Positions 11,110-23,600 of a DNA stretch of 64,000 nucleotides are shown here, piece by piece. The notes beneath the pieces were generated by a model. It did not search any database. It was not told the origin of the DNA and saw only the letters and a program-made list of their open reading frames with translations. Within the stretch, counting starts at the first letter, position 1. The number at the start of each line of letters is the position of its first letter. The position numbers were made by a program, and so were the translations under genes. Source of the DNA: Raphanus sativus (lineage: Eukaryota > Streptophyta > Magnoliopsida > Brassicales > Brassicaceae); the NCBI RefSeq assembly GCF_000801105.2, contig NC_079516.1, positions 44,558,908 to 44,622,907 of the forward strand, given 5' to 3'.

Positions 11110-14100
11110 ATGGGGCTTCCATTGATTTCATTCACAAGTTTCTTTGCTGTTCTTGTTCTTCTCGTTCGTGCTCAAGACCAGTCAGGTACACAAAGTCTTG
11201 CAGATTAAAAATTATGGTTTAGTTTCAAGGCTTAAAAATCTCTATGCGTGTGTGTTTATATTACAGGTTTTGTCAGTATAGACTGTGGTATACCGGACGA
11301 TTCAAGTTATAACGATGAAATAACAGACATCAAGTACGTGTCAGATGCTGCATACGTCGAGTCTGGAACAATCCATGGCATAGATACTCAGTTTCAGACA
11401 AGTTCTCTTGAGAAGCAGTTCCAAAACGTTAGGAGCTTCCCTGACGGCAAGAGAAACTGTTACGATGTTCAGCCTCCGCGGGGAAAAGGCTTCAAGTATT
11501 TGATCAGAACACGGTTCATGTACGGTAACTACGATACTCTAGGACAAGCACCCGAGTTTGATCTTTATCTTGGGGTCAACCTATGGGACTCTGTTAAAAT
11601 AGATAATGCAACACTGATAGTTACCAAAGAGATCATTTACACTCTTCGTTCAGACCATGTTCATGTGTGTCTTGTTGATAAAGACAAAGGAACACCGTTC
11701 CTGTCTGTGTTAGAACTCAGGCTCCTAAAGAGTGATACATACGAGACTCCTTATGATTCAATGATGCTGTTTAAAAGATGGGATCTTGGAGGGCTCGGTA
11801 ATGCTCCTGTCAGGTGAAAAAATGAATACTCTTTTTTTTATGTATCTTTGTGATGTGTTCTGTTTTTGTCTATCTTCTTAAATTTTGATAGTAATATAAA
11901 GTAAAAAAAACCTATAAATTTATTATTATTGTAAAGGTGCTCCAAAATAATGATTAATACCGTAAAATTATGATAATTTATTAATTTATAGAATTATTAA
12001 TTATAGAGAACCTTTTTACATTACATATTAAAATATTCTTTGTTATTATTTTGAAATGATATTATGTTGATTAAAATTTATGAATTTGAATTTCATCTAC
12101 ATCTATTACATTATTTGATATAGATTTTATATATCATGAATATGTACCATAGAATACAAATGCATTTATAGATAATTAGATAAAATAATACTAAAATATT
12201 AAAATTAAAAAATAAAATTAGAGAAAAAAACATATTATGAAAAATAAATGAACAAGAAAATATTTTTTTATGTTTATATAAATTTATATGCACTAGTTAA
12301 TAATTTATGATTTAGTCGTACCGTATTTTTATCTAATCTTATCAAATTATATTAGAGTTTATATCAACCGATTTGGGACCGGGATATTTATTAAACTGAG
12401 TACTAATTTTTAGTATCTATATTGCAGGTACAAAGATGATGTTTTTGACCGGATATGGATACCTCTGAGGTTTCCAAAGTATACAATCTTCAACGCATCT
12501 CTCACAATAGATTCCAACAACAACAATGGATTCCAACCCGCTCGCTCTGTCAAGCCAAGACATAATCCTTTATTGGGAACCAGAGGTTCCTACTTGGAGA
12601 TACTACGTGTATATGCATTTTGCAGAAGTTGTTGAACTTCCAAGTAATGAGACCAGAGAGTTCTCAGTGCTTCTGAACGAGAAGCCAATCAACATGACCG
12701 ATTTTAGCCCTCGCTACTTGTTCAGAACCCCGTGAGCGGTCCAAGACTCGAGTTTCTTCTTAGACGTACTGGCAAATCTACGCTTCCACCCATGATTAAC
12801 GCAGTTGAAACATATCGAGTCAATGAGTTTCTTAACTCAACTACTGACGAACAAGATGGTATGGTTTCCTCTTCTGAAACATTAGCTTAGCAGTTTTCAT
12901 TATTTACTTTTTTACTTATCCATGTTTGGTTTGAATTCTAGTTCAAGCAATTATGGTGATAAAGTCCAAGTATGGAGTGAAGAAGAACTGGCTTGGAGAT
13001 CCATGTGCTCCAGTCAACTATCCTTGGAAGGATATCAACTGCAGCTACGTTAATAACGAGCCTCCAAGAATCGTTTCTGTGTATGCATTTCAAACATAGC
13101 CTTATATATGTCTCCCTCTCTCTATGTTCTCACCCCAAGAGTTGTGTGATCTGCAGGAATTTATCCTTCAGTGGCTTGACTGGCCAAATTGATCTAGCCT
13201 TCTTCAACCTTACCTCATTACAGAAGCTGTCTGTGTTTTTGATTCGTTCTATAAAGTTTGTATACATATAGTTTTGGAATCTTTAACTGATAAAACAAAA
13301 TGTTCATTTCAGGGACTTATCAAACAACAGTTTAACAGGAAAAGTACCTGATTTCCTTGGAAATCTACATAACTTGACAGAGTTGTAAGTCATGCTATCT
13401 GGAATTCTAGATGTTGATATATGCCTTGAATATGGTATGACTAGAGTCAGTAACTAGCCGAGGATTGTACTGCAGTTTTCAGTTTAGTCATCCTTATTAA
13501 GCCTAGATGGGCGAGTATGTTAGCCTTATGGTTAAAAGTATTGAAAAATATACTTCATTAATAGATATCTCTTTTCTCATGCACGTAGCCAATTCATGAA
13601 CTACATAAAATCTCTGTGTGGTTTTACTTTCTCATTTATTCATTTGTTCCCAAATTACCTTCCTCATCTGTTACAGCACTAGATTACATAATGGTTATAA
13701 TAACTGGATAAATTATATATGTCTGCAGAAACTTGGAAGGAAACAAGTTAGTGGGTGCTCTTCCGGCGAAACTACTGGAAAGATCAAATAACAAGTCGCT
13801 TGTGCTAAGGTTGGTTCATGATTATTTTTTGCTTTCAAAAACAATGCAGATGCTCTGCAGCTGTTTAACCAATTCTGTTATGTTTTGGAATTGGAATTGG
13901 GTAAACGTTATCATAATATCTCTGCATTTTAATCGTTAGAGTTGGCGGGAATCCAGACCTCTGCGTGTCTGCTTCATGTCAAAAAACGAGTGAGCAGACA
14001 AAGAAGAATGTATACATCATTCCAATAGTAGGATCTGTCGCGGCAGTGTTTAGTCTTGTAATAGCAATAGCTTTGTTCTTGATGTACAAGAAGAGACAAC

Positions 14101-15524
14101 CAAGAGGTAAAAACATCAAGAAACTATCCTACATTCATGTTCTTAAAATTTTAGAACTCCATTTAAGAAAAGTTATCATGACAGGCGGTTCTAATAGTGT
14201 TAGGACTGGGCCATTGGACACAACAAAACGTTACTACAAATACTCAGAAGTCGTGAAAATTACAAACAACTTTGAGAGAGTACTTGGACAAGGAGGTTTC
14301 GGAAAAGTATACCATGGTTTCCTAAATGAAGAGCAAGTCGCTGTCAAGATTCTTTCTGCGTCATCAACTCAAGGGTACAGAGAGTTCAGAGCAGAGGTCA
14401 GTCTCTTATATACTCTAAAGTCATTATAATATGAGTGAGTTATTGAGTATGCATCCACTTGTTTGTCGTAAGGTTGAAATTCTCCTGCGAGTTCATCACA
14501 AGAACCTAACCGCACTTATTGGATACTGCAACGAAGCAGAGAATATGGCGCTTATATACGAATTTATGGCTAATGGAACCTTGGGAGATTATTTGTCAGG
14601 TCAGTTTCTCTTTTATTTACTTTTAGGTACTAGTCTTTTTGCTGATGTAGGTAGAGGAAACACAACTCACCTTTTGGTTACTCTCTTAAATAAAGGGAAA
14701 AAATCTTACGTCTTGAGCTGGGAGGAGAGGCTACAAATATCATTAGATGCTGCACAAGGTTTAAATAATATCAAGAACTCATACCAGAATAAGAAAAGTG
14801 AAAATAAAATGAAATGAACTTAGTCTTGTTTTGTTTTCTTTTCTGAAACTCAGGGCTTGAGTATCTTCACAATGGCTGCAAACCTCCCATTGTCCAAAGA
14901 GATGTAAAGCCGGCTAATATACTTATTAACGACAAGCTTCAGGCTAAGATTGCTGACTTTGGGTTATCTAGAAGCGTTGTTCCATTGGACGGTACTAACC
15001 AAAGTACAACTGCAGTTGCTGGAACTATTGGTTATCTTGATCCTGAGTAAGTATACATATCTTCTTCTGCTATGTTCTGTTATGGTTTCTGAGGCTGTGT
15101 TTTTACAAACTGAAGGTACCAATCGATGCAACAGTTAAGTGAGAAGAGTGATGTTTACAGCTTTGGGGTGGTTCTTTTGGAAGTTGTGACGGGCCAACCG
15201 GTGATTTTACGTTCAAGAATAACAGCAGAGAACATGCACATAACCGACCTGGTCGAGTTGCTTCTGTCCACAGGAAATATCAGAGGCATTATGGATCCAA
15301 AGCTGGGGGGGAGGTTTGATGCTGGTTCGGCTTGGAAGATCACTGAGGTAGCAATGGCGTGTGCATCTCGTAGCTCTAAAAATAGACCTACCATGAGTCA
15401 GGTGGTTGCTGAACTGAAGGAGAGTGTAAGCAGAGCAGCAGCCGGTGGAGGTTCCGGCGCCAGTAGTGTTACAGAGCCCGCGATGACGCATGCTGACTCA
15501 GGAATGTTTCCTCAGGCGAGGTAG
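11110..15524 (+). pseudogene. LRR receptor kinase copy 1, malectin-like, disrupted
   Basis: Thirteen exons in the layout of LRR-I kinases: 11110-11185, 11267-11813, 12428-12858, 12942-13080, 13157-13228, 13313-13384, 13729-13810, 13940-14106, 14185-14396, 14473-14599, 14696-14758, 14854-15046, 15116-15524. Parts seen: signal peptide MGLPLISFTSFFAVLVLL, malectin-like domain from [15 protein letters not shown], LRRs ([20 protein letters not shown]), a transmembrane segment in exon 8, and a kinase with GQGGFG, VAVK, DFG and a GYLDPE segment. Exon 3 is broken. The frame at 12528 (phase of NGFQPA) must shift near 12540-12550 to read IILYWEPEVPTW, and shift back near 12730 to read SGPRLEFLLRR. Both single frames hit stops (TGA at 12733 in one). 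About ten residues are missing at the first break. The catalytic-loop HRD is QRD (CAA at 14895-14897). I call it a pseudogene; a sequencing error would have to occur twice to explain it. Confidence 0.8.
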
Positions 15525-15985
15525 ATGATTGTTGAATCCATCTAACTTTCAACTTCCAGAAACTGGAATGTTCTGTGTGGTGTGGAGTGAGATTATGAAG
15601 AATAAGAACAATGTTGAGTTTTGTTACCCTTGTCTTTTTGTAAGATACTTGTACAAGAAGTTTCGTATTTAAAAGTCTTTTGTCATTATCTCAGTTTGAT
15701 CAATCTATTAAACTAGATGGGCTTCCAACTTAAAATGATCCGTTGTAATGGATTAGCTCATCTGTCTTAAATACATGTTGTGTTGGTTTTTTTAAACTGT
15801 CTTTGATGTGTTGTTTGGTATATGAAGAAAAAGAATATAGAGAGAGGTCACATCTGGATAAATTCTTAAGAGTAAGATAAGAAATAGAGATCTCGATTTT
15901 ATTTAAATGTTTATTGAGATTCTTTGTGCTTTGTAATCTTCCATGATTAAGTGAAATGTTGGCTAGTTGATATGACTTTAGAATT

Positions 15986-16190
15986 CAGAACATAGTAGAG
16001 TAGAACAGAGCATAACAGAGGAGAATACAACAGAACAGAGCAAACTAGAACACACTAACTTAGCAAACCAGAAACGACTCCTGGATAAGTAATCTGACAC
16101 TACTTTGGATACAATCAAGAACACATGGATCTCCTTGCCAGTTTTCCTTAACTCTGCTATTAGCTTTGATCTTCCTCACGGCGTCCTCTA
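15986..16190 (-). pseudogene. Relic exon 4 and intron 4 of another LRR receptor kinase
   Basis: On the minus strand, 16190-16068 reads like the exon between the malectin domain and the LRRs (EDAVRKIKANSRVKENWQGD then PCV and LDCIQS), with a deletion between PCV and LDC and loss of the SPRVISL end. Immediately downstream (15986-16060) is a run of CAGAG-rich repeats identical in type to those in the matching intron of copies 2 and 3. Order and orientation match, so this is a decayed piece of a fourth receptor kinase in the same orientation as copies 2 and 3. Confidence 0.75.
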
Positions 16191-17089
16191 ATTAAAAGAT
16201 ATAAGGAAATCTGCATGGATAGAAATACTGTAATAATATATTTGATGATCATTTGTATGCAACATGGCACTCAAAGGCACACAAAATTTTATTATTCAGA
16301 TTTTTAACTGCGAGTATGTGAATGTCTTTTGAGGTAAATATATTTGGAAGTACAACATCATGTCTTTGACATTGAGTATGCAGCGAGTACAAAGATGGAT
16401 GGAGAAATAAAATCTCTATAGACTAATATAAAATATCAACCTTGAATCTGGTATAATACATGGATAAAAGATTGGTGTCACAATAAGAAATGACACAATG
16501 TTTATTTACATAGCATACATAATGCAGTTTCTGAACTTGGCAACTTGGTGTTCGAACTTAGAAGCGAAATCCGCCCTAAATGGTTGCGTTGAAAAGTAAG
16601 GACTCCTAAATGTACTTTTGGAGTGGTTAACATGTTTTCTCAGTTGTCTCCTTACTCGAGTCCATGCTAATGGTTATGTTCTTCACGTCTTTGGAACCCA
16701 ATTTTTTTTTATCCACAAAGTCATTGAAACATTCATTGAATATATGGCCAGACTAATAGAAACAACGATTCTTTAACCTTTAATAATTAGTTAGGTGAAC
16801 GGGTATGACATGCCTTGTCGTTGACGTAAAATTAAAATATTCAGAAAAATCCATTTACCTAATTACTTCGTGCTTATTAGTTTATATGATCGATCTGATC
16901 AATAAAAGTATATTTAAATATCAGACAACATGACAAGAGAGTCTTTGGCTATGAAAAAAATGGTGGCTTGTTTCCAATTTCTTGTGTTGGTTATTAATCT
17001 ATAAGCTTTCTTGTTCTTGTTTAAAAGCTCAAGAACAATCAGGAACGTAACTAATAGTCAGGTTTGAGTTAACTCTTCGGATATTGAGT
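16191..17089. other. Intergenic region before the F-box gene
   Basis: No gene or clear repeat was recognised. It is AT-rich, and its right end should act as the promoter of the F-box gene. Confidence 0.5.
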
Positions 17090-18823
17090 ATGTGTTCAGC
17101 AAAACCGTCGTCGTTGTTGGCGGAAGACCTTACAGTGGCACCGTGAGTTTTCTTTTTCTTCCTTCTCTTCTCAATCAAAATTCTAGGGTTATGTATGCTC
17201 TCTGAATCCTTCTTTTTTTTCTGCCTATAATTATCAGAAGCAGTATAAATATTATTCCCTCAGAGCTACTACGGGACATATTGTCCCGCCTTGGATTAAA
17301 AGCCAACATACATGCTTCTCTTGTCTGCAAGACATGGTTTCAAGTAGCAGTTTCCGTCAGGAAGTTACAGCCTCGTCCCTGGCTTTTTTATCAAATGAAT
17401 GGAGAAGCAGACGGAGACTATGTTCTATTAGATCGGTTAAGGTCTCAAGCATGCAAGGTTTATTTTTCAGATTTAAAGGACCACGAATTCTCTTGTTCCA
17501 AGGATGGTTGGTTGCTTGTTTCAAAAAAAAAATTCCCCTCGTGCTTGGTGTTTTTATTAAACCCGTTTACCCGGGAGCACATCTACTTACCCAAGGCTGA
17601 ACCGACATCGTGCCTAGCTTTCACAGCAGCTCCTACATCAAGTAGCTGTTTGGTGGTCTCGCTCAACGATAGAAGTATCTGCTCATATATTGAGATTGCT
17701 ACTTGGCGACCTGGTGAAATCCTATGGACCACCCATAAGTTTGATAACTTGTTACCGGGTCCAGAGCCGTGCCATAGACATAGAAAAAGAGGCAACCGCC
17801 TCAGGCCCCTTCTAAAATGCTATTTTTGGGGCCCCCTTTCCTATTGTTGTTCGGTGTAATTAGTCAAATACAATGTATGACTTCGTGATTCAGCTAAATG
17901 GTTACACTAGATGATAATAATTGGTACAAAAAAAAATCTCTTTAGGATAATCTATTTTATTTCCTTTCTTTTAATTATAGATTTAGCCATTATCCTAAAT
18001 TTTTACTATTAATTGTTTTTGTCTTTCTGTTGATTTTGTTCACATATATTTTACAAAAAGAATTTAACTCATTTATAATTTCCATATAATATATAAATTT
18101 ATAGTTATATATTTTGTTTATCATATTTAAATTAATTTAGATATTTAATTTTATCATTTATATTTGACTTTAATTTATTTTCAATATATAAAATAACATA
18201 TCATCATTTTAATTATATTTCTTTAATAAAAATAATATTTTAAAATATTAATTTATTTAATATTGAATTTAAATAAAAATTTATATCATCAATTTTGCCT
18301 TAGGCCCCAAAAACCCTGAGCACGGCACTGACCGGGTCGTAGATGGAAGAGCTGTGTCTTCTCAAATGGTGTGTTCTATTGTCTCACTACTTACTGCAAC
18401 GTTGGGATTTTCGACCCGTCTAGAGCGACCTGGAATATTCTCCCAGTGCAACCCTGTCCAGCCTTTTTTCAGGTAGATATGAGTAGGCGAGTGCTGGTGA
18501 CTGAGCATGAAGGAGACGTATTTGTTATGCTTACAAGTCGCAACAATAGCCCAACGATGTTTAAACTAAACGTTAAACGCAATGCGTGGGAAGAGAAGAG
18601 AGAGCTTCGTGGCTTGACAGTATTTGCAAGCCACCCTACGTCTCTTACAAGAGCTGGTCTCTCGGTGGAGGAGAGGAACAGAATATACCCATCACATAAT
18701 GGTCACCTTGGCTTGTACTATTCCCTTGGTGATGGTATGATTAGCTCTCGTCTCCCTTCGAGCAACTATCTGTCTAACCGTATCGCTTGGGTGGATCCTC
18801 CTCACAATAATTACAATTTGTGA
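17090..18823 (+). pseudogene. F-box/DUF295-type gene split by a hAT-type element
   Basis: Exon 1 is 17090-17142 (MCSAKPSSLLAEDLTVAP). After a GT-AG intron, exon 2 starts at 17238 and gives an F-box: IPSELLRDILSRLGLKANI then HASLVCKTW. A region resembling the KIB/DUF295 beta-propeller follows (GWLLVSKKKFPSCLVFLLN, NPFTREHIYLPKAEP). At 17762 a 569 bp element interrupts codon reading. Downstream 18339-18823 continues the same protein (WKSCVFSNGVFYC ... IFDPSRATWNI ... RIAWVDPPHNNYNL). Skipping the element plus one 8 bp target copy joins the two halves in frame. F-box proteins are substrate receptors of SCF ubiquitin ligases; the target of this one is unknown. In the present allele the first half reads into the element and stops at about 17859, so the full protein cannot be made unless the element is spliced or excised. 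Confidence 0.85.
17762..18330. mobile_element. Non-autonomous hAT-type element (569 bp)
   Basis: Starts CAGAGCCGTGC and ends GCACGGCACTG, an 11 bp terminal inverted repeat with one mismatch, followed inward by inverted GGCCCC-containing stretches (near 17800-17835 and 18303-18308). It is flanked by a perfect 8 bp target duplication ACCGGGTC at 17754-17761 and 18331-18338. An 8 bp duplication with CAG...CTG ends is the hAT superfamily pattern. The interior is very AT-rich, has no transposase frame and so depends on a partner in trans. Confidence 0.88.
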
Positions 18824-20654
18824 TTTCATCTCTTATTTTTGTTTGACTAAAAAAACTTTACTTAAGATTTTACTAAAAGGAAAAAAGTCAGTGTGGTTAC
18901 CATGATTAGTTAGTTGCAATTCTGGTGTACACTCTAACTTGGACTCTCTGCTAGAAAATAATTGGATCAAGTTTCTCGTAATCCATTGCATACTCTGTAA
19001 GAGTTAAAACTGTAAGTGTTTCAATGATTCTAAATCTATTATAGACTTTCTATGTTAATCAGAATGATTGTCAAACAAAAAAAAACATCCAAAATGATGT
19101 CTTCTAGAGCATATATGCCAAAAATTTATCATGATCACTTTACAGGTCAGAACTTAATAATGTTGCTTGTCTTTAACTCTTTGTCTTAGACGAGACCTGA
19201 GACTTCACTGTATTGATAACTGGTGAATCAATAGAACCTATGTCCACGCTCCTGTTTTACAGATATAATTTTCACCAAGAACCCCGTGAGCGGATCATGA
19301 AATACTGATTCTTACAAGGGTGAATATAGAATGTTAAGGCCCAATCTTCGAAAGCTATTTATGAAAATATAGATTCTAAATCACCTTCACATGTAGGAAA
19401 AAGCTAAACAAGGAAAAACATGTATCCATATTACTTGGAGAGAAACTATTATTTCAACTACTGCAAATGTTTGCTTTAGTTTTGCAAAGGTCGTGATCAA
19501 ATTAATACACCTCAGCTTTCTCTTCGTTCACCAGGTCTAAAATACCGTATGTCTAGTCTTCGAACCCAATAAAATACGGTGTTACGAAGAGAACCCAATA
19601 ATTTTGATGTTGTCACCTCAGCTAAGACTTCTTACTTTTTATGTTGTCAAAGATTCTGGAGTTTCTCACCAAATTCTTTCCGGTCAACATTTCAGCTTCT
19701 TACTGGTGCATCAACGTCATTTCGTTCGACTATCATGTGTTCTTTCAAACATTAGTTCTCGGTCTCAGACTCTCAAGTAAAACGTCTCTTCGGGCTCTTT
19801 TATCCCTTGAACGCATCTATCTCTATTTTCGTTGTAGTAGTATTTTGTATTTAGTTTGTTGTTGAGTTTCACCTCTTGCTGTATCCCTTCTACCCCATTG
19901 GACGTTTAGTTTAGTATAATTGTTTGTGTGACAAAAACTATTGTGAACACAAGCGAATTAACTTTGAAGAAAATAAAAAGTAAAACTTATTGAAGTAAAT
20001 ATCTGTTGAGAGTTTTTTATTATTGTTTGAAAAAATCTGTATTTATAATAACTTCAAAACCCGACTTTTTTTCTCTAGAGGAATACATATTTATCTAGAA
20101 AAGATAAATTTTCTAAACCGAACAAGTATACCGTACCAATGAATACTGAACTTTTACTGATGCAGATAAATTTAAGACACACAGATGCAACAAAAACATA
20201 CAGAATTGAAAACTTATATAGAAGAATACTGTAGCTGGAGCTTGAAGAAAAGCTCCAAATCAAAAAAGAGAGTAATGATATGATATACGGTTTTAGAATG
20301 CTTTATGGTTTGATAAATTTCCTTTTTACATTAGATTAGGGTTATATATCTTATACAAAGGAATTTCTTATGATCAATAAAGAAAACCAACTTCCAAAAA
20401 TTAACTTTACTAAGAAAATTTAGCGCTAATAGTATTTCCCAAGCAAAAGTGGTTCATATCATAAAACAAAAGGAATGGTATTATCAAAAAGCCACACAAT
20501 GAGTCAGGTCGTTACCAATGGTAAGCATGGAAGCAGTTTGAAGGTTTAAATACATAGGTAAGGTAAATAAATTTATATACGTAATATTTTTATTGAGATG
20601 CGATTCAAATGAAAGAAAAAAAAGAATTTGTTCTTCAACACGCAGTAAAATCAT
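18824..20654. other. Intergenic region downstream of receptor kinase copy 2
   Basis: No gene is seen. 19499-19580 is a near-copy of 28811-28880, the flank downstream of copy 3, and 20460-20640 resembles 28885-29085. The ~880 bp between these two blocks has no counterpart on the other copy, so it was either inserted here or lost there. The short open frames at 19641-19865 and 20075-20263 are not supported. Confidence 0.55.
19499..19580. repeat. Downstream flank of the receptor-kinase tandem duplication (left copy)
   Basis: Contains CTTTCTCTTCGTTCACC and a following ACCGT-rich stretch that recur at 28811-28880 downstream of copy 3. It marks the outer edge of the duplicated block. Confidence 0.7.
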
Positions 20655-23600
20655 CTATCTTGCTTGAGGAACCATTTCGGAATCAAGATTCACTGTAACC
20701 ATCTTTGTCGAGTCACCTTGGTTATTATGATCGTGCACTTTCCCATCAACGATCTGTTTCAGCCCCATAACGATCTGACTCATCGTTGGTCTATGTGTAG
20801 ACCTCTGCTCTGTACAAGCAAGGGCCAATTCTGCCATTTTCCAAGCAGAGCCAGCATCATATCTCTCTCCCAGACGCTGATCCACAATCCCTTTGATGTT
20901 TCCTTTGGCTAACATCGAGCTGACCTGATCACTTATATGCCTCTTCTCTCTTCTTGAGGATGAAATTGCAGGCTGTCCTGTTATCACTTCAAGAAGAACA
21001 ACTCCGAAGCTATAAACATCACTTTTCTCGTTCATTTGGCGCGTGGAGTAGTACCTGCCATTTCAAGAACATAAAGTGATGTCTTCTAAATATACATTTT
21101 TGCCCGTTCAAGAAAATAAATGATGACTTCCATCTATTTGTTTCTCATTTTTTGAGTGACTAGGAGGTTATAAGTTCGAAAGCCAGACCATGATAAATTA
21201 ACTCTTCTTATAAGAGCAGACTCTCCGAACAAGAAATCGAACACATGACCTCAGAAGGTTTAGCCATTAGGCCAACTCCTCAGAACTTTTTATTTTATTT
21301 TATTTCAAGAAAAAAAGGGATGTCTACTAAGTATTTGTTTAGCCATTTTAAGAAACAGTTGACAAAAAAAAAAAGCCATTTTAAGAAACAAAAAAAATAC
21401 TATAAGGCATAGGTTCAAGAATGAGATTACTTACTCGGGATCAAGGTAACCTATTGTTCCAGCCACAACGGTTGAAATCTGACTGCTTCCTTCAACGGGG
21501 AAGCTTCTAGATAAACCGAAGTCCGCAATCTTGGCTTGCATCTTCTCGTTTAGTAAGATGTTCGTTGGCTTCACATCTCTGTGAACTATAGGAGGCTTAC
21601 AACCATAGTGAAGATACTCTAGCCCTGATTTTTTTACAATCAGAAAAGGACACTTCATTGATCAATATTCGCATTATAAGGTTCAGTTTCATTTCAAAAT
21701 GTTTGCCAAACAAACCTTGCGCTGCATCTACTGAAATCTTTAACCTCTCTTCCCAGCTCAATATAGATGGCATTTTTCCTTTAGTCAAATGAGACAAAAC
21801 ATATATTATTATTTATGAACAAGGATGCACAAAAGGAGTAGCAGTGAAGCGAAAGTAGTACTGACCTGATAAGTAGTCTCCTAAGTTCCCATTAGCCATA
21901 TACTCATAAATAAGAACCATACTGTTTCCCTCATTGCAATATCCGATAAGAGAGGTCAGGTTTGTGTGATGAACTCTCATGAGAATTTCCACCTAGGTGT
22001 GAGAACACAAGACGAAAAATCTGGAGATTAGACCAGTTAAGACCATTTCCAACCCGCATTTATATTTTTCTCTAAAATAAAGAAACTATGTTATAGATCT
22101 ATGTATATTTTTATAATAGAGTTTTTCTATTTTAGAAACAAAATATAGTGATTGGTTGGAGACGTTCAGAGATTGGATCCATGAAGACTAAAAATTAAAG
22201 AATGATCCCTATTAAGAAACCCAACCTCTGCTCGAAACTCTTTGTAACCTTGAGCTGATTCTTCAGAAAGTTTCTTGACTGCAACTTGATCTCCATCTGA
22301 GAGTCTTCCATGGTATACTTCACCAAAACCTCCTTTGCCGAGAACTCTCTCGAAGTTATTTGTGATACTCACAACTTCTGAGTATTTGAAGCATCGTTGA
22401 GCTGTGTTCAGTTGACGGGTCCTGGCATCGTTTGTACCTTTAGAAAAAGGAGTATTAGAAGTGTTTACAATGTTTATGTCTTTCTTTATTGTATACAATG
22501 AATTTTTGAAAGTTTTGAACCTTTATGTGATCTTTTCTTGAAATGCAAGAATAAAGCTAATGCGGTCAAAAGAAGGAGCAGTACTATGAGTGATGCTACT
22601 ACTGGAATGATGTAACCATGATTTTTCTTTGTCTTTACGCATGAATCTAACGAACAAAGCTCTGGATTTCCACCGTACCTTATGGTTACAACATTGAAAT
22701 TTAAGGTATAATCAGTAAAGATTTCACAAAAAAAAAAAACATGTTTGAGACATTGTTAAAGAACTTATCAAGCGAAAAACCTCAATGAAAGAGATCCATC
22801 CTTTGATCTCTCAAGAAGTTTATGTGGAATTATTCCTGTTAACTGGTTTCCTTCCAAATTTCTGCAAAAAAATACTCAGAAGCTGGTATGAAATATTGGA
22901 ACAATATTAATCTTTAGAGGATGACTGTATATGTTTGTTATCTTGCGTGACTTACAAGTCAATCAAATTTGGTAAATTTGCAAGGAAATCTGGTACTTCT
23001 CCTGTTAAGTTATTACCTGATAGGTCCCTACAATGACAGTGGGTTTTGTTAGTGTAATATATTTGATATTGTTTTTTGGAGGGTGTAATATATTTGATAA
23101 AACTCTCTTTATTACAAGTCCATGTGTGTTAATTACATCAGACACAGAATAAATACTGACAGTTTTTTTATGGATGTAAGATTGGAAAAGGCTGGATCAA
23201 TCTGTCCAGTCAATCCACTAAAAGATAAGTTCCTGCAAATTGAAAAAAAAAACAGAGAAGTGGATGTGAGAGCAGAGCAGATAAAAACAGAATATAGCAG
23301 AGAAAAACAGAGCAAACAGAGAAAAACAGAGTAAAACAGAGAAGAATATCTTACAGAGAAATGACTCTTGGGTTAGTAATGTTATCACTACTGATACAAT
23401 CAAGACCTTCCCAAGAATAATCTACAGGAACACATGGATCTCCTTGCCAGTTTTTCTTCACTCTGTAATCATCCTTGATCTTCGTCATGGCATCGACTAA
23501 ACACAAAATCAAAACTGTACATAAATACATAATAATATACGTAGACAAAAAGGTTGGTTAATGTTTCAGAAAACCTTACCATCCTCTTGATCAGTTGATA

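Noticed and set aside
19278..19293. 16 bp identity (AGAACCCCGTGAGCGG) with the damaged exon of receptor kinase copy 1 (12724-12739)
   Set aside because: No further similarity on either side, so coincidence cannot be excluded.
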